NCBI RefSeq assembly: GCF_017592825.1
Contig: NZ_JAGFMD010000005.1
Location: forward strand, 237,570 to 301,569
Source: Roseivirga sp. E12
GTDB taxonomy: Bacteria; Bacteroidota; Bacteroidia; Cytophagales; Cyclobacteriaceae
DNA length: 64,000 nt
Direction: 5' to 3'
In this document: positions 45,340 to 54,596 of the stretch, in pieces
Position numbering within the stretch: position 1 is the first letter of the stretch
How the letters are laid out: each line of letters begins with the position of its first letter
The notes under the pieces: model-generated
Databases searched by the model: none
The model's input: the letters and a program-made list of their open reading frames with translations, nothing else
Told to the model about the DNA's origin: nothing
Position numbers and translations under genes: made by a program

Positions 45340-46068
45340 CTAGCGCACATTCCCGTAGAACCTAGCCAATCTCTTATTTGAGACACCAATCGCCCAAAGT
45401 GCCGTGATGGCAATAAAGATTGCATTCGATTTGATTACACCCCATTTGGCCACTCTCCTGTCGGATGAATAAACCTTGCTGTCGATCTGTTGTATCCTCC
45501 CTAATCGATTCATTTTGATACACAGGTCTGCTTCTTCCAGAATCATCATTTCAGGATTAAACCCTCCTGAGCTCAGGTAATCGGCTTTACGACAAAAAAG
45601 CAGTTGATCTCCGAAAAGTAATCTTAGTCCTTTGAAAATAGTGCGATAGGGATTGTATATCAAAGGCGCATAGTAGGTCTTGACCCTGTTGTGCCAAGTG
45701 GTCATTCTCTGATGGCAGGTGCCTGTCATAATACTTCTAAAGCCCGCTAGCTTTATGCTATCGTCTCTTAATGTATTCTCCACAATCGTGACTAAATTCT
45801 CGGGAGCAAAAGTATCGGCATGTAAGAAACAGAGTATATCGCCTTTGGCTTCAATCGCTCCATCATGCATTTGTGCCGCTCGGCCTAGCTTCTTGGCTTG
45901 TATCAGCCGAGGCTCATATTTCTCTACTAAAGCCAGTGTATTGTCACTACTCCCTCCATCGACAACTATGACTTCATATGGTTCGGGCGTGAGGTGTTGC
46001 AGACTTTTTAGCAACGAGCCAATGCAAGTTTCCTCGTTGAAGGTTGGTATGATGATAGATACTTTCAG
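45340..46068 (-). CDS. Family 2 glycosyltransferase (TIGR04283-like)
   Basis: 242 residues if read from CTG 46068. No ATG exists; a TTG at 46014 would delete KVSIIIPTFNEETCIG, the conserved nucleotide-sugar-binding start of GT2. The frame follows the HMG-CoA reductase stop directly (TAA, GGA, CTG), so translation is probably by coupled re-initiation. Other motifs are VIVVDGGSSDNT, the DXD-like LCFLHADTF, and EEADLCIKM. A C-terminal helix (SNAIFIAITALWAIG) anchors it. Members of this subfamily transfer sugars to lipids or pigments. Start uncertain. Confidence 0.82.
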   Translation of the reverse strand: MKVSIIIPTFNEETCIGSLLKSLQHLTPEPYEVIVVDGGSSDNTLALVEKYEPRLIQAKKLGRAAQMHDGAIEAKGDILCFLHADTFAPENLVTIVENTLRDDSIKLAGFRSIMTGTCHQRMTTWHNRVKTYYAPLIYNPYRTIFKGLRLLFGDQLLFCRKADYLSSGGFNPEMMILEEADLCIKMNRLGRIQQIDSKVYSSDRRVAKWGVIKSNAIFIAITALWAIGVSNKRLARFYGNVR

Positions 46069-46071
46069 TCC

Positions 46072-47625
46072 TTATGGAATTGAGTTTCTTCCTAAATCTT
46101 CATGTGCGGCTACCCAATCAAGTGAAGAAATAGCTGCAGCCAATGAAATTTCGCCAGCCAGCACTACTCCTGCAATGATTTCGGCTAATTTTTTCGCTTT
46201 GCCACTGCCGTAGCAATCGATCATTTCTAAGCAGTCTCTTTGGGTAGGCAAAGCTGTACCTCCACCGACAGTCCCCACAATAAGAGAGGGTAAAGTTATG
46301 GTCCCATATAAACTACCATCGGCAGTAACTTCTGAGTGTAAGAACCCAGCGGTGCTTTCAGCCAAGTTGGCTACATCTTGTCCAAATGCTATAAACATTG
46401 CAGCTAAGGCATTTGCCGTGTGAAGGCCATTATTATTGACACCAGCCATCATTCCGCCCAAGTTGGCCACACCAAGGTGTTTTTGAAGCTGATGGGCATC
46501 TACACCAAAATTCTGTACCAAAAGTCTTTCAGAAAATGTGACCTCGGCTATAACTCGTTTGCCTCGTGAGTTGAGAGAATTAATAAAAGAATGCTTCTTG
46601 TCACTGGCCATATTAGACTCCAGAAAGAAGTGCTTAATGCCCTTAAATGATTCAAGAATCCATTGACAGATTTGGAAAGTGGCCTTGTTCACCATATTCT
46701 GACCTGCAGCATCGCCCGTAAAGAAATTGAATCTTAGAAATACGTTGTTACCGGCCTGGTAAACCTCAACATTTTGATATTTCAGGTGTCGTGAGCCAAC
46801 TTCAGCTTCAGCCTTCAAGTTGTCTGTGACGGTTTCGATCCATTGACTGAAATCAATAGCTTTATTTACGTTATCGAATATAAAGACCGGGGCGCGTTGC
46901 ATACCGTCTTTCACCACTCGACAATTAACACCTCCAGACTCATTAACGAGTTTAATGCCTTTGTTATAAGAAGCTACAAGTGTACCCTCGGTGGTCGCCA
47001 AGGGAATTAGGAAATCACCTTGAGCATGCTCTCCATTAATCCGTATGGGACCAGCAATACCTAAAGGAACTTGTGCGAAACCAGTTAGGTGCTCAATGTT
47101 TCCCTGATAAACCGAAGTGTCTTCAATCGGTTGGTGTATATTTTTTGGGTCACTCCCAGTAAAGGACTTTACAAAGTCGAGTCTTTGGTCAATAGCCGCT
47201 TTGCCATAGTCTTCATTGACAACTCTCGGGATTTTTAGTTCTCTTTCAGCTTGAAATTCATTCACCTGGTCCATCACACCAAAACTCAGTGTTCCAAATG
47301 GCTTTGTATCAAACTTGAAATCTAGTTTCAGATTCGCTTGCCCATTGAGCTTAGATTTAACCAGCACATTGAAACTCTTACCGAGTTTTAGGCTAAAGCC
47401 ATTTTGATGATTAATTTCATTAACCGATACCCAGTTACCATCACCTAGGTCTGCAAACACCTTTTCTTCCGGAACTTTATTTCCCTCTACTTCAAGAGAA
47501 TTAAGGCCTTGAAAGTGAACATCAATCAATCTATTCTTGACATTGAAAGTAAAGCCTTGGTCGGTCTTATTGAGACTGCCCCTGGTATAAAGCTTTTTAA
47601 GAAGCGTTTTAGGTATAAAATTCAT
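46072..47625 (-). CDS. Hydroxymethylglutaryl-CoA reductase, class I type
   Basis: 517 residues. It reduces HMG-CoA to mevalonate for isoprenoids (mevalonate pathway). Catalytic-domain motifs: PLATTEGTLVASY with the catalytic Glu, SNMASDKKHSFIN with Lys, AFGQDVANLAES with Asp, VGGGTALPTQRDC, and a C-terminal His in AAHEDLG. The Lys-motif form is like class I enzymes. The first about 150 residues (MNFIPKTLLKKLYTR...) are an extra domain without membrane helices, unlike the eukaryotic anchor. Cotranscribed with the GT2 gene, whose frame begins three bases after its stop. It diverges from the CHAT gene. Confidence 0.92.
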   Translation of the reverse strand: MNFIPKTLLKKLYTRGSLNKTDQGFTFNVKNRLIDVHFQGLNSLEVEGNKVPEEKVFADLGDGNWVSVNEINHQNGFSLKLGKSFNVLVKSKLNGQANLKLDFKFDTKPFGTLSFGVMDQVNEFQAERELKIPRVVNEDYGKAAIDQRLDFVKSFTGSDPKNIHQPIEDTSVYQGNIEHLTGFAQVPLGIAGPIRINGEHAQGDFLIPLATTEGTLVASYNKGIKLVNESGGVNCRVVKDGMQRAPVFIFDNVNKAIDFSQWIETVTDNLKAEAEVGSRHLKYQNVEVYQAGNNVFLRFNFFTGDAAGQNMVNKATFQICQWILESFKGIKHFFLESNMASDKKHSFINSLNSRGKRVIAEVTFSERLLVQNFGVDAHQLQKHLGVANLGGMMAGVNNNGLHTANALAAMFIAFGQDVANLAESTAGFLHSEVTADGSLYGTITLPSLIVGTVGGGTALPTQRDCLEMIDCYGSGKAKKLAEIIAGVVLAGEISLAAAISSLDWVAAHEDLGRNSIP

Positions 47626-47866
47626 AGGATGACAGACCGAAATATTGTCTGAATTATTGGCAAATCAATAGATTAGATAATGAATCCGAACCGCGAAGTA
47701 ACAAAATTTAAAGCATAACGCTGTCAATTATAATTTGTTCATGGATGATCAATTTGTCGTCATCCAGTTTCATAAACCTCAAGCTCTCGTTACCTTTTTT
47801 ATCGTTCGAACTTTATATATTCATTGTATATTTTCACATTATACTTAGAGTACCCTATAAAAAAGC

Positions 47867-50800
47867 ATGCACAGACGTCTTCTCCTTTTATTCTCCTTTG
47901 TCTTTTTCCATTTTTCAGGTGTTGCACAGTCCATCCCAGAAAGACCAAATAAGATCGATAATCAGGGGAGACGAGTTGGAGATTGGACAATCCCTATGGA
48001 CAAGAATTGGAATGAAACCCTCAATCCTGACTCCATTGTCTTTTATCGTTTAATTAGCTACCGCAAAGGAAAGCCCGTTGGAAAGGTCGAGGGCCGATAC
48101 CTTACAGGCGAACGCCAATCTATTGGAGAGGCGATTAGTGACCGACCCGAATTTGTGTCTAAGGGTAACTGGAAATGGTATCACAAGAATGGCCAGTTAC
48201 ACCAAACCATGGGGTATAAGAATGGAAAACGAGAGGGTGAATTACTGCGGTATTATGATGACGGGATACTGGAAAGAAGGGCAATGTATAGAAAGGGGTT
48301 ATTAGATGGCTATGATTCAACATTCTTCAATAATGGCAGGCTTAAAATTGTAGAAACCTATAAAGAAGGAATGGCCAATGGGCCACATCGGTTTTATTGG
48401 GAGAATGGGCAATTACGGGTCGAAATACACTGGAAAGACGGGAAAAAAAATGGCCTAGCGACTAGTTATTTTGAAAACGGCCAGATTGACATCGAAGTGA
48501 ATATAGTTGATGATAAAAACCAGGGGCGTCTGGTTGAATATTTCCCCGAAGGTCAATTGAAAGTTGTCACATATTATGACAAAGGTAAAGTCATTCTATC
48601 AGATACGGCATATCATGAAAACGGAATGACCCGATTTATTACGACTTATCAAGAAGGAGTTCCACATGGATGGAGAAAAGTATTGAGTCAAGAAGGTCGT
48701 GACTCGTTACATATTTTATTTGATGAGGGTGTGATGCTCCGTGAGAAATACTTTTACCCCTCGGGTAAACTAGAATACGATGTACCCTATAAAAATGGTC
48801 TAGTGGACGGAATGGTTAATAAATATTTCGAGTCAGAAGGAATACAGAAGACAGAACCTTTTGCTAAGGGAAAACGGCAAGGAGAAGTTCTTGAGTTTTA
48901 TAAAAACGGAGAGCTCTTTTCTAAAGAGAATTACGAAAATGACACGTTGCATGGTAAAGTCATGGAGTATTATCAGGGAGGAAAGGTTCGTTTTACGGGG
49001 GTTTATAATTGGGGTCAGCCAGAAGGCTTACATCAAACCTTCCATACAAATGGCAGGCTTAGGTCTTCCTTCGCCAATAGGATAGACATCCCAAACGACA
49101 CTCTATATCAATATGACGAACAAGGAGTTCTGATATACGAAGGTTACTTCCTAAATGGACAATCAACTGGTTATATAGAAAAATATCCTAACGCTCAACT
49201 TAGAAGTAAGGTCGAGATGAAGGGTAATTTAAAACATGGAAAATCTACGCATTTCGGAGAAAAGGGTGAGTTGACGGGGACAGAGCTTTATCGTAATGAC
49301 ACATTACACGGAATCGCCACAACACATCACCCAAATGGTCAATTGTGGCAAGAGCAACCTTATGAAATGGGTATTCTACATGGAAAGCTTAAGGAATACT
49401 ATGCTGCAGGAGGTATCAAAACCGAGGTAGAGTTCATCAATGGCAAAAAGGAAGGTGAATTGGTCGGTTATTTCCCTGATGGGAAAATTGAAGAGCAATA
49501 TGTATTTGGTGCGGACCTTCAAGAAGGCCCCTATAAGCTGTATGATCGCTTTGGGAGATTAAAAGAGCAAGGCAACTATCTCAAAAATGAACTTCACGGA
49601 GTTCGCACTAATTATTACTCCACGGGTACTATAAAAGCTAGAACAGTTTATCGCAACGGCAAGCGACATGGTGAGCGAATTGAATATTGGAGTGATGGTG
49701 ATGTAAAGGAAAAAGAAAATTTTGTAGATGGCCAGGTAGTTCAAAAATGGGTTTATGGAATAGACGGCAAAGAAACAGCCACTTCATTAAATGATAGGGC
49801 GCTGGTAGCCTCAAAAAAGGGAGAAAAAAACGAAGCAATTCGACTTGGATCACAAGCAGTTCTTAGGTCCGAAAAAGTTAGGCCCTTGAGCAACGAAAAT
49901 CATTGGATTATCATACGAAACCTCGCTGGATACTATCACGAAGACAATAATTTTAAAAAAGCTGAAAAATACTATCGAGAAGCTCTATCCCTCGCGATAA
50001 AATATGCTCCAGAAAAGAAGGCACTAATCAATTCCTACAGATCAAGTCTAGCATGGAATTTCTATAAAGCCACGGAGTTTTTGAAATCTGAGAAGGAGTA
50101 CCTTGCCTTACTGGATGACATCAAAGAATTCCAGGGGACGGCCAGTACGGTATATAGCGAAACCCTCGTAGATATAGCCTACTTATATAGGGGCTGGAGT
50201 AAATTTGATAAAGCCGAGGACTATTTCCTTAAAAGTCTTGTAATTCTTAGTAAAACGGAGGGAGAGGGAAGTGCTAAATACATAAGCGCAAAGAAAGGCC
50301 TAGCACAAACTTATGATCGTCAAGGTTTATTCCCTAAGGCAGAAGTTCTATATCTCGAAGTACTTGAAGGTGAGAAAACTCTGTTTGGGGAAAAAAGCAA
50401 GGAATATGCAATTACGTTAGATAATCTAGGGATGGTCTATTTTCGTCAAAACCTGACGGACAAGGGGTTCCCTATTTTGCTGAAAGCAAACAAAACCTTT
50501 AAAGAGGTAACGGGAGAGAAAAGCAGAGACTATGCGATAAGCCTAGACAATATAGCCACAGGCTATAATCAAATAGGCAAGCCCGAACTCGCTAAACCCT
50601 TTTATGAAAAAGCCAATACCATTTTTGCTCAAATAGAGGGAATAAGAAGTATCGATTACGCCATTTCATTAAACAACCTTGCAACAACCTACGTGGAGAG
50701 TGGTGATCATGAGAAAGCAAAAGCCAAGATCAGGGAGGCGTTAGAGATTATAGAAGAAAGAGTAGGCAAAAATGCTACTTACGGTGCTTTTACCTATCGA

Positions 50801-52675
50801 CTTGCAAGACTTGAGGAAAACACTATTTCTCCACATTGGATACTTGTGAACCTGAAAGATAGAGTAGACACCATAGGCTATCGAATTGGGCCTTCACATC
50901 AGTTGTATCTAGATGCCATTGAAATACACGAAAGGGCATTAAGTGATAGACATCAGAGATATGCTCAGATACTTTCAGAATTTGCTAGTTATTTAAGTAA
51001 ACGAGGAGACTTCAAAGAGATCATAAAGTATGAAAGGAAAGCCCTTTTGGCCTATTCCAAACAAATTGAGCAGAATTTTTGGAACCTAAGTGAACAAGAA
51101 CAAGAAAGCTATTTCAATTCATTTAAGGAGAAGTTTGAATCCTTTTACACATTCACAGCAGCGCGATTGGTAGATGACCCTAACTTAACAAAAGATGCAT
51201 ATGATATAGCACTGAGAACAAAAGGACTACTTTTTAATAACTCTCTAGCGATTAGAAAACGCATTCTAGAAGGAAGTGATCTCGATCTTAAACAGAAATA
51301 TCAGCAATACCTTAATCAACGTGACGAGCTAAATAGTCTATATAATAGTGCGCCAGAGAATCTCCAACAACTTGGAGTGGACATTCGAAAAGAAGAAGAA
51401 TTGCTCAACACCTTGGAACGTGAATTATCAATTCTTTCAAAAGATTTTAACCAAACTCAAAATAACGAATCCGTTTCTTGGGAAGATGTTAGGAACAAAC
51501 TAGAGGAAGATGAGGCAGCAGTTGAAATCCTTCGATTTAGAGTCAACAATGATGCTAAAAACAGATCGATGACACCGGGAATGAGAAGGTTTTCTGCTCG
51601 AAATACGATTTTCATTAACGTTGGAGGTGGTTCGATGACAGATTCCGTAGTTTATATGGCTTTGATAATCAAAAAGAATTTGTTACGACCAGAAATGGTT
51701 TTACTCAATGAGGGCAAAAAAATGGAGGGCAAATTTTTTGACAATTATAAGTATAAGCTCAACACGGCTCTTGCCGATCAAGATTCATATGGACGGTTTT
51801 GGTCTGAGATTACTCAAGAATTGGGAAATGTTAAGAAGGTATATTTTTCAGGTGATGGGATTTTCCATGCCCTGAGTTTGGGGTCATTGATGAACCCTGA
51901 AACTGGACAATACCTCGAAGATGAGCTGGATATCCATCTTTTACCAAGTACTCGCGACTTACTAGCTTCGGATGAATCTGAGTCTGAAAATAAGAGAGCT
52001 TACCTTTTAGGTGGACCCAACTTTAATATGGGAAATCCCTTTAATGGACAACCACAAGCCGACCAAATAAAGCCCCTGCCGGAAACTATCCCTGAAATTG
52101 AGGAGATAGGCGAAATTCTTTCTGCCGCTGGAATCAATTCTTCTATCTATAAAGAAAGTGGTGCAACAGAAAAAGAACTAAAGGCCTGGAAGAACCCTCG
52201 TATTGCACATATTGCCACGCATGGTTTTTTTCTAGGAGACCCGTCCTATGAAGGAAAGTTTGTTTCAAAGGGAGCATCTTCACCACTTTTTAGGTCCGGA
52301 CTATTGCTGGCCGGAGCGTCAAATTCGAGTAATGGTGAAGGTGTTTTAACCGCCTATGAAGCCATGAATTTAGATTTTTCTGACACTGAGCTAGTAACAC
52401 TTTCAGCATGTGAAACGGGACTAGGTGTGATCAAAAATGGAGAAGGAGTCTATGGACTACAACGCGCATTTCTTACTGCCGGAGCCCAATCTGTACTAAT
52501 GTCACTTTGGAAAGTGGACGATGCCATTACTAGAAATCTGATGCTGGCGTTTTACCAAAATTGGATACTTGGAAGGCAAACCAAACGTGAAGCGCTAAAG
52601 AATGCCAAAATTCAAATCCGGAAAAACTACCCAGCTCCAAAAAGTTGGGCAGGCTTTGTACTAATTGGTCGGTAA
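47867..52675 (+). CDS. Exported MORN_2-TPR-CHAT protein (caspase-like protease)
   Basis: 1602 residues. A signal peptide spans residues 1-20 (LLLLFSFVFFHFSGVAQ). About 22 repeats of 23-24 residues (type YYENGQLKxExxYxNGKxxG, MORN_2/YwqK) cover residues 100-625. TPR repeats run about 640-1000 (e.g. AISLDNIATGYNQIGKPELA). A helical linker follows, then the CHAT domain at about 1280-1602. The protease dyad is visible: His1452 in IAHIATHGFF and Cys1515 in LSACETGLG. CHAT domains are caspase-like; known members are activated by sensor domains and cleave partners in immunity or cell-death responses. The protein should act in the periplasm or at the surface. Its 3' end overlaps the CHASE2 gene by 15 bases on the opposite strand. 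Confidence 0.9.
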   Translation: MHRRLLLLFSFVFFHFSGVAQSIPERPNKIDNQGRRVGDWTIPMDKNWNETLNPDSIVFYRLISYRKGKPVGKVEGRYLTGERQSIGEAISDRPEFVSKGNWKWYHKNGQLHQTMGYKNGKREGELLRYYDDGILERRAMYRKGLLDGYDSTFFNNGRLKIVETYKEGMANGPHRFYWENGQLRVEIHWKDGKKNGLATSYFENGQIDIEVNIVDDKNQGRLVEYFPEGQLKVVTYYDKGKVILSDTAYHENGMTRFITTYQEGVPHGWRKVLSQEGRDSLHILFDEGVMLREKYFYPSGKLEYDVPYKNGLVDGMVNKYFESEGIQKTEPFAKGKRQGEVLEFYKNGELFSKENYENDTLHGKVMEYYQGGKVRFTGVYNWGQPEGLHQTFHTNGRLRSSFANRIDIPNDTLYQYDEQGVLIYEGYFLNGQSTGYIEKYPNAQLRSKVEMKGNLKHGKSTHFGEKGELTGTELYRNDTLHGIATTHHPNGQLWQEQPYEMGILHGKLKEYYAAGGIKTEVEFINGKKEGELVGYFPDGKIEEQYVFGADLQEGPYKLYDRFGRLKEQGNYLKNELHGVRTNYYSTGTIKARTVYRNGKRHGERIEYWSDGDVKEKENFVDGQVVQKWVYGIDGKETATSLNDRALVASKKGEKNEAIRLGSQAVLRSEKVRPLSNENHWIIIRNLAGYYHEDNNFKKAEKYYREALSLAIKYAPEKKALINSYRSSLAWNFYKATEFLKSEKEYLALLDDIKEFQGTASTVYSETLVDIAYLYRGWSKFDKAEDYFLKSLVILSKTEGEGSAKYISAKKGLAQTYDRQGLFPKAEVLYLEVLEGEKTLFGEKSKEYAITLDNLGMVYFRQNLTDKGFPILLKANKTFKEVTGEKSRDYAISLDNIATGYNQIGKPELAKPFYEKANTIFAQIEGIRSIDYAISLNNLATTYVESGDHEKAKAKIREALEIIEERVGKNATYGAFTYRLARLEENTISPHWILVNLKDRVDTIGYRIGPSHQLYLDAIEIHERALSDRHQRYAQILSEFASYLSKRGDFKEIIKYERKALLAYSKQIEQNFWNLSEQEQESYFNSFKEKFESFYTFTAARLVDDPNLTKDAYDIALRTKGLLFNNSLAIRKRILEGSDLDLKQKYQQYLNQRDELNSLYNSAPENLQQLGVDIRKEEELLNTLERELSILSKDFNQTQNNESVSWEDVRNKLEEDEAAVEILRFRVNNDAKNRSMTPGMRRFSARNTIFINVGGGSMTDSVVYMALIIKKNLLRPEMVLLNEGKKMEGKFFDNYKYKLNTALADQDSYGRFWSEITQELGNVKKVYFSGDGIFHALSLGSLMNPETGQYLEDELDIHLLPSTRDLLASDESESENKRAYLLGGPNFNMGNPFNGQPQADQIKPLPETIPEIEEIGEILSAAGINSSIYKESGATEKELKAWKNPRIAHIATHGFFLGDPSYEGKFVSKGASSPLFRSGLLLAGASNSSNGEGVLTAYEAMNLDFSDTELVTLSACETGLGVIKNGEGVYGLQRAFLTAGAQSVLMSLWKVDDAITRNLMLAFYQNWILGRQTKREALKNAKIQIRKNYPAPKSWAGFVLIGR
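48170..49735 (+). repeat. Coding repeat array (about 22 MORN_2/YwqK units)
   Basis: Inside the CHAT gene. Units of 69-72 bases encode consensus xxYYxNGxLxxExxYxNGxxxG. Examples: WYHKNGQLHQTMGYKNGKREG-type first unit (residues 102-124) and SYFENGQIDIEV in the fifth. DNA of the units is diverged, so the array is old. Confidence 0.8.
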
Positions 52676-53866
52676 ATTAGCTTCTGCAGATTTCACCTTG
52701 ATTTTTTTCTGAAAAGCACGAAGGCGGTGCAGATAATCAAAGGTTAGTACATATGCCAAAATGTAGAATAGATTCATCAGTTTGCCAAACCCAAAATAGG
52801 CAATAGTACTAAGTATAATTAGAAGAAGAAGCGCAATTACGGCCTTTTTGAAAAGCCCAAAACGCGACCATAGTTCCCTCCTAAGGAACCGATTAATCCA
52901 TGAGTCGCCAAATACGATAAAAGTTGAAATCAGGAAGGACATCAATAGCAGAAAGATGATAAACAATGGACTTAAAAATGGGTCTCCGTTTTCCAGAGCC
53001 AGGAGCACATTCAGCAGCACCAATGGTCCGGGGAGATTTCCATCGATCGAGTCGACTGAATCATTAGCAAAGTCTCCAACCACAACAATACGATCTTTAA
53101 CATATTCATGTTGACGGGACTTTGGGAGGAGTAAAAAGTCACCCATATCAAGTAATGCATTATTTTTTCCTTCAAATAGATCAAAAGACGTAATACGGTT
53201 TTTGAGAACGAATGAATTAAAAAGTCTGCCTGAGTTTAGCTTTCCCATCAAGATTCCTTTTTTATATTCTTCCTGATATAGACGTTCATACACCTTCAAG
53301 GGCAGTGACTTATATTGCCCCTCCTGCAATGTATACTTCAGAAAGAATCCACGGACCACTTTTATATCTGCCAATCCAGAATCAGTGTATACAACGGGAG
53401 TCTGAGCTTCATCACCTTCCAGATGAAAAGGGACGATCACAGGTTGGGCAGGGTTTGTCTCATCAAATCGATTAAGTGCTTTCTGAAGTCCCTCATCCTC
53501 TTTTGAGGGATCACCAAAGAATATATCAATGATGAGGTATTCGAATTCACTCTGGTACAAACTATCTAAAAGTTGTGTGATTAATTTCCGGTCGGTGATA
53601 GCTACTTTCCCGATAGGATAGGAACCTGTTTCGTCTAATTTCGGAATAACGGCCTTGGAATATGCGGTATTTAAAAAAAGGTAACGATCCCCCCCATCTT
53701 CAGAAGATTTAAATAAGTTAAGATCAATTCTGCGAAAAATTTCGAAGGCACGTCTTTCGTCACCAAACTGATATGGCAGTGATTGCATCAGCGGAATCAG
53801 AATCACCAACACCAAGGTATGAATGAGTATGACTCGCTTTTTCTTTGAAAGCCACTTAATTGCCAA
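52661..53866 (-). CDS. CHASE2-domain membrane protein
   Basis: 401 residues. One membrane helix is at residues 11-30 (VILIHTLVLVILIPLMQSL). A CHASE2 extracytoplasmic sensor domain occupies about 35-285, with hallmarks YLIIDIFFGDPSKEDEGL, a DRIVVVGDFAND strand and GPLVLLNVLLALENGD. Three closing helices follow (about 292-385). CHASE2 domains usually sit on histidine kinases, cyclases or stand-alone proteins. Here there is no cytoplasmic output domain, only a short basic tail, so output must go through another protein. The convergent CHAT protease, also exported, is the obvious candidate. Its start overlaps the upstream gene stop by 11 bases. Confidence 0.85.
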   Translation of the reverse strand: MAIKWLSKKKRVILIHTLVLVILIPLMQSLPYQFGDERRAFEIFRRIDLNLFKSSEDGGDRYLFLNTAYSKAVIPKLDETGSYPIGKVAITDRKLITQLLDSLYQSEFEYLIIDIFFGDPSKEDEGLQKALNRFDETNPAQPVIVPFHLEGDEAQTPVVYTDSGLADIKVVRGFFLKYTLQEGQYKSLPLKVYERLYQEEYKKGILMGKLNSGRLFNSFVLKNRITSFDLFEGKNNALLDMGDFLLLPKSRQHEYVKDRIVVVGDFANDSVDSIDGNLPGPLVLLNVLLALENGDPFLSPLFIIFLLLMSFLISTFIVFGDSWINRFLRRELWSRFGLFKKAVIALLLLIILSTIAYFGFGKLMNLFYILAYVLTFDYLHRLRAFQKKIKVKSAEANLPTN

Positions 53867-54596
53867 ACCGAACTATTTTTTTGATGAGTACTTCTGGATA
53901 GTAACCATAGTTAAGTTCAACGTAGCCAATAAGCTCGTCTATGGCTTGTTGTTTGTTATTGTTCTGTTTCTTTAATACCTGATAAATCTTCCTTAATTCT
54001 TGTTGGAATTCTTTTGGCTTAACTTGCAGAAAGTGGAGTTTGGCGTATGGCTCCCAACCCTCATCTTTTTGAGAAAGAAGGTCGATTGTGGAGTCACCGT
54101 GTGTTTTGATTTCAAAGAAGCCTTTCTTCCAATTCAAAACATGCACCTCTGATTCAATTTCTTCTCCAATTTTGATGTTTTGAGCCCTCGAGGGAATATA
54201 AACACGATCAGTTCTTATAAATTGGGTATATCTGACAAAGTCGTAAAAATCATCAAATACATCTCTTGAACTGGTCTTCTTACGAATGGGTTGCAACACA
54301 TTAATTCCATAAAACTTCCATTCACTTGAAATTGGTTGTTTCCCCTTCACATAAGGACGAAGTATCTTCTTTCCTGAAGTAGGTCCAATAACGATGAGAA
54401 TATCCGATTCCTTTGTGAATCGAATTTTTTCGAGCTCACTTTCCAAAATTTCGCTCCCTCTTTTGAGCTCCTTATTTTGACCATTGAATACTTCTTCATA
54501 GACATAGATAACATCAAAGACTTCTTCATTTAAAAGTCCTTGTGCACTTATATGCTGGCATAACAAGAAAAAAAGAAATATCAAACGGAGTGACAT
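53856..54596 (-). CDS. Exported protein of unknown function, CHASE2 partner
   Basis: 246 residues. A signal peptide is at residues 1-18 (MSLRLIFLFFLLCQHISAQ). The mature part shows alternating strand/helix segments: FDVIYVYEEVFNG, KESDILIVIGPTSG, VYIPSRAQNIKIGEEI, VHVLNWKKGFFEI, plus a helical C-terminus with Gln/Asn runs (LKKQNNNKQQ). No family recognised. Gene order signal-peptide protein then CHASE2 (11-base overlap) implies that the two are made as a pair. It is the first gene of that two-gene operon. Confidence 0.7.
   Translation of the reverse strand: MSLRLIFLFFLLCQHISAQGLLNEEVFDVIYVYEEVFNGQNKELKRGSEILESELEKIRFTKESDILIVIGPTSGKKILRPYVKGKQPISSEWKFYGINVLQPIRKKTSSRDVFDDFYDFVRYTQFIRTDRVYIPSRAQNIKIGEEIESEVHVLNWKKGFFEIKTHGDSTIDLLSQKDEGWEPYAKLHFLQVKPKEFQQELRKIYQVLKKQNNNKQQAIDELIGYVELNYGYYPEVLIKKIVRFGN

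Noticed and set aside
48170..49735. Regular spacing that could look like a CRISPR array
   Set aside because: The repeats are coding (MORN_2 units) and diverged at DNA level, with no identical direct repeats or spacers.
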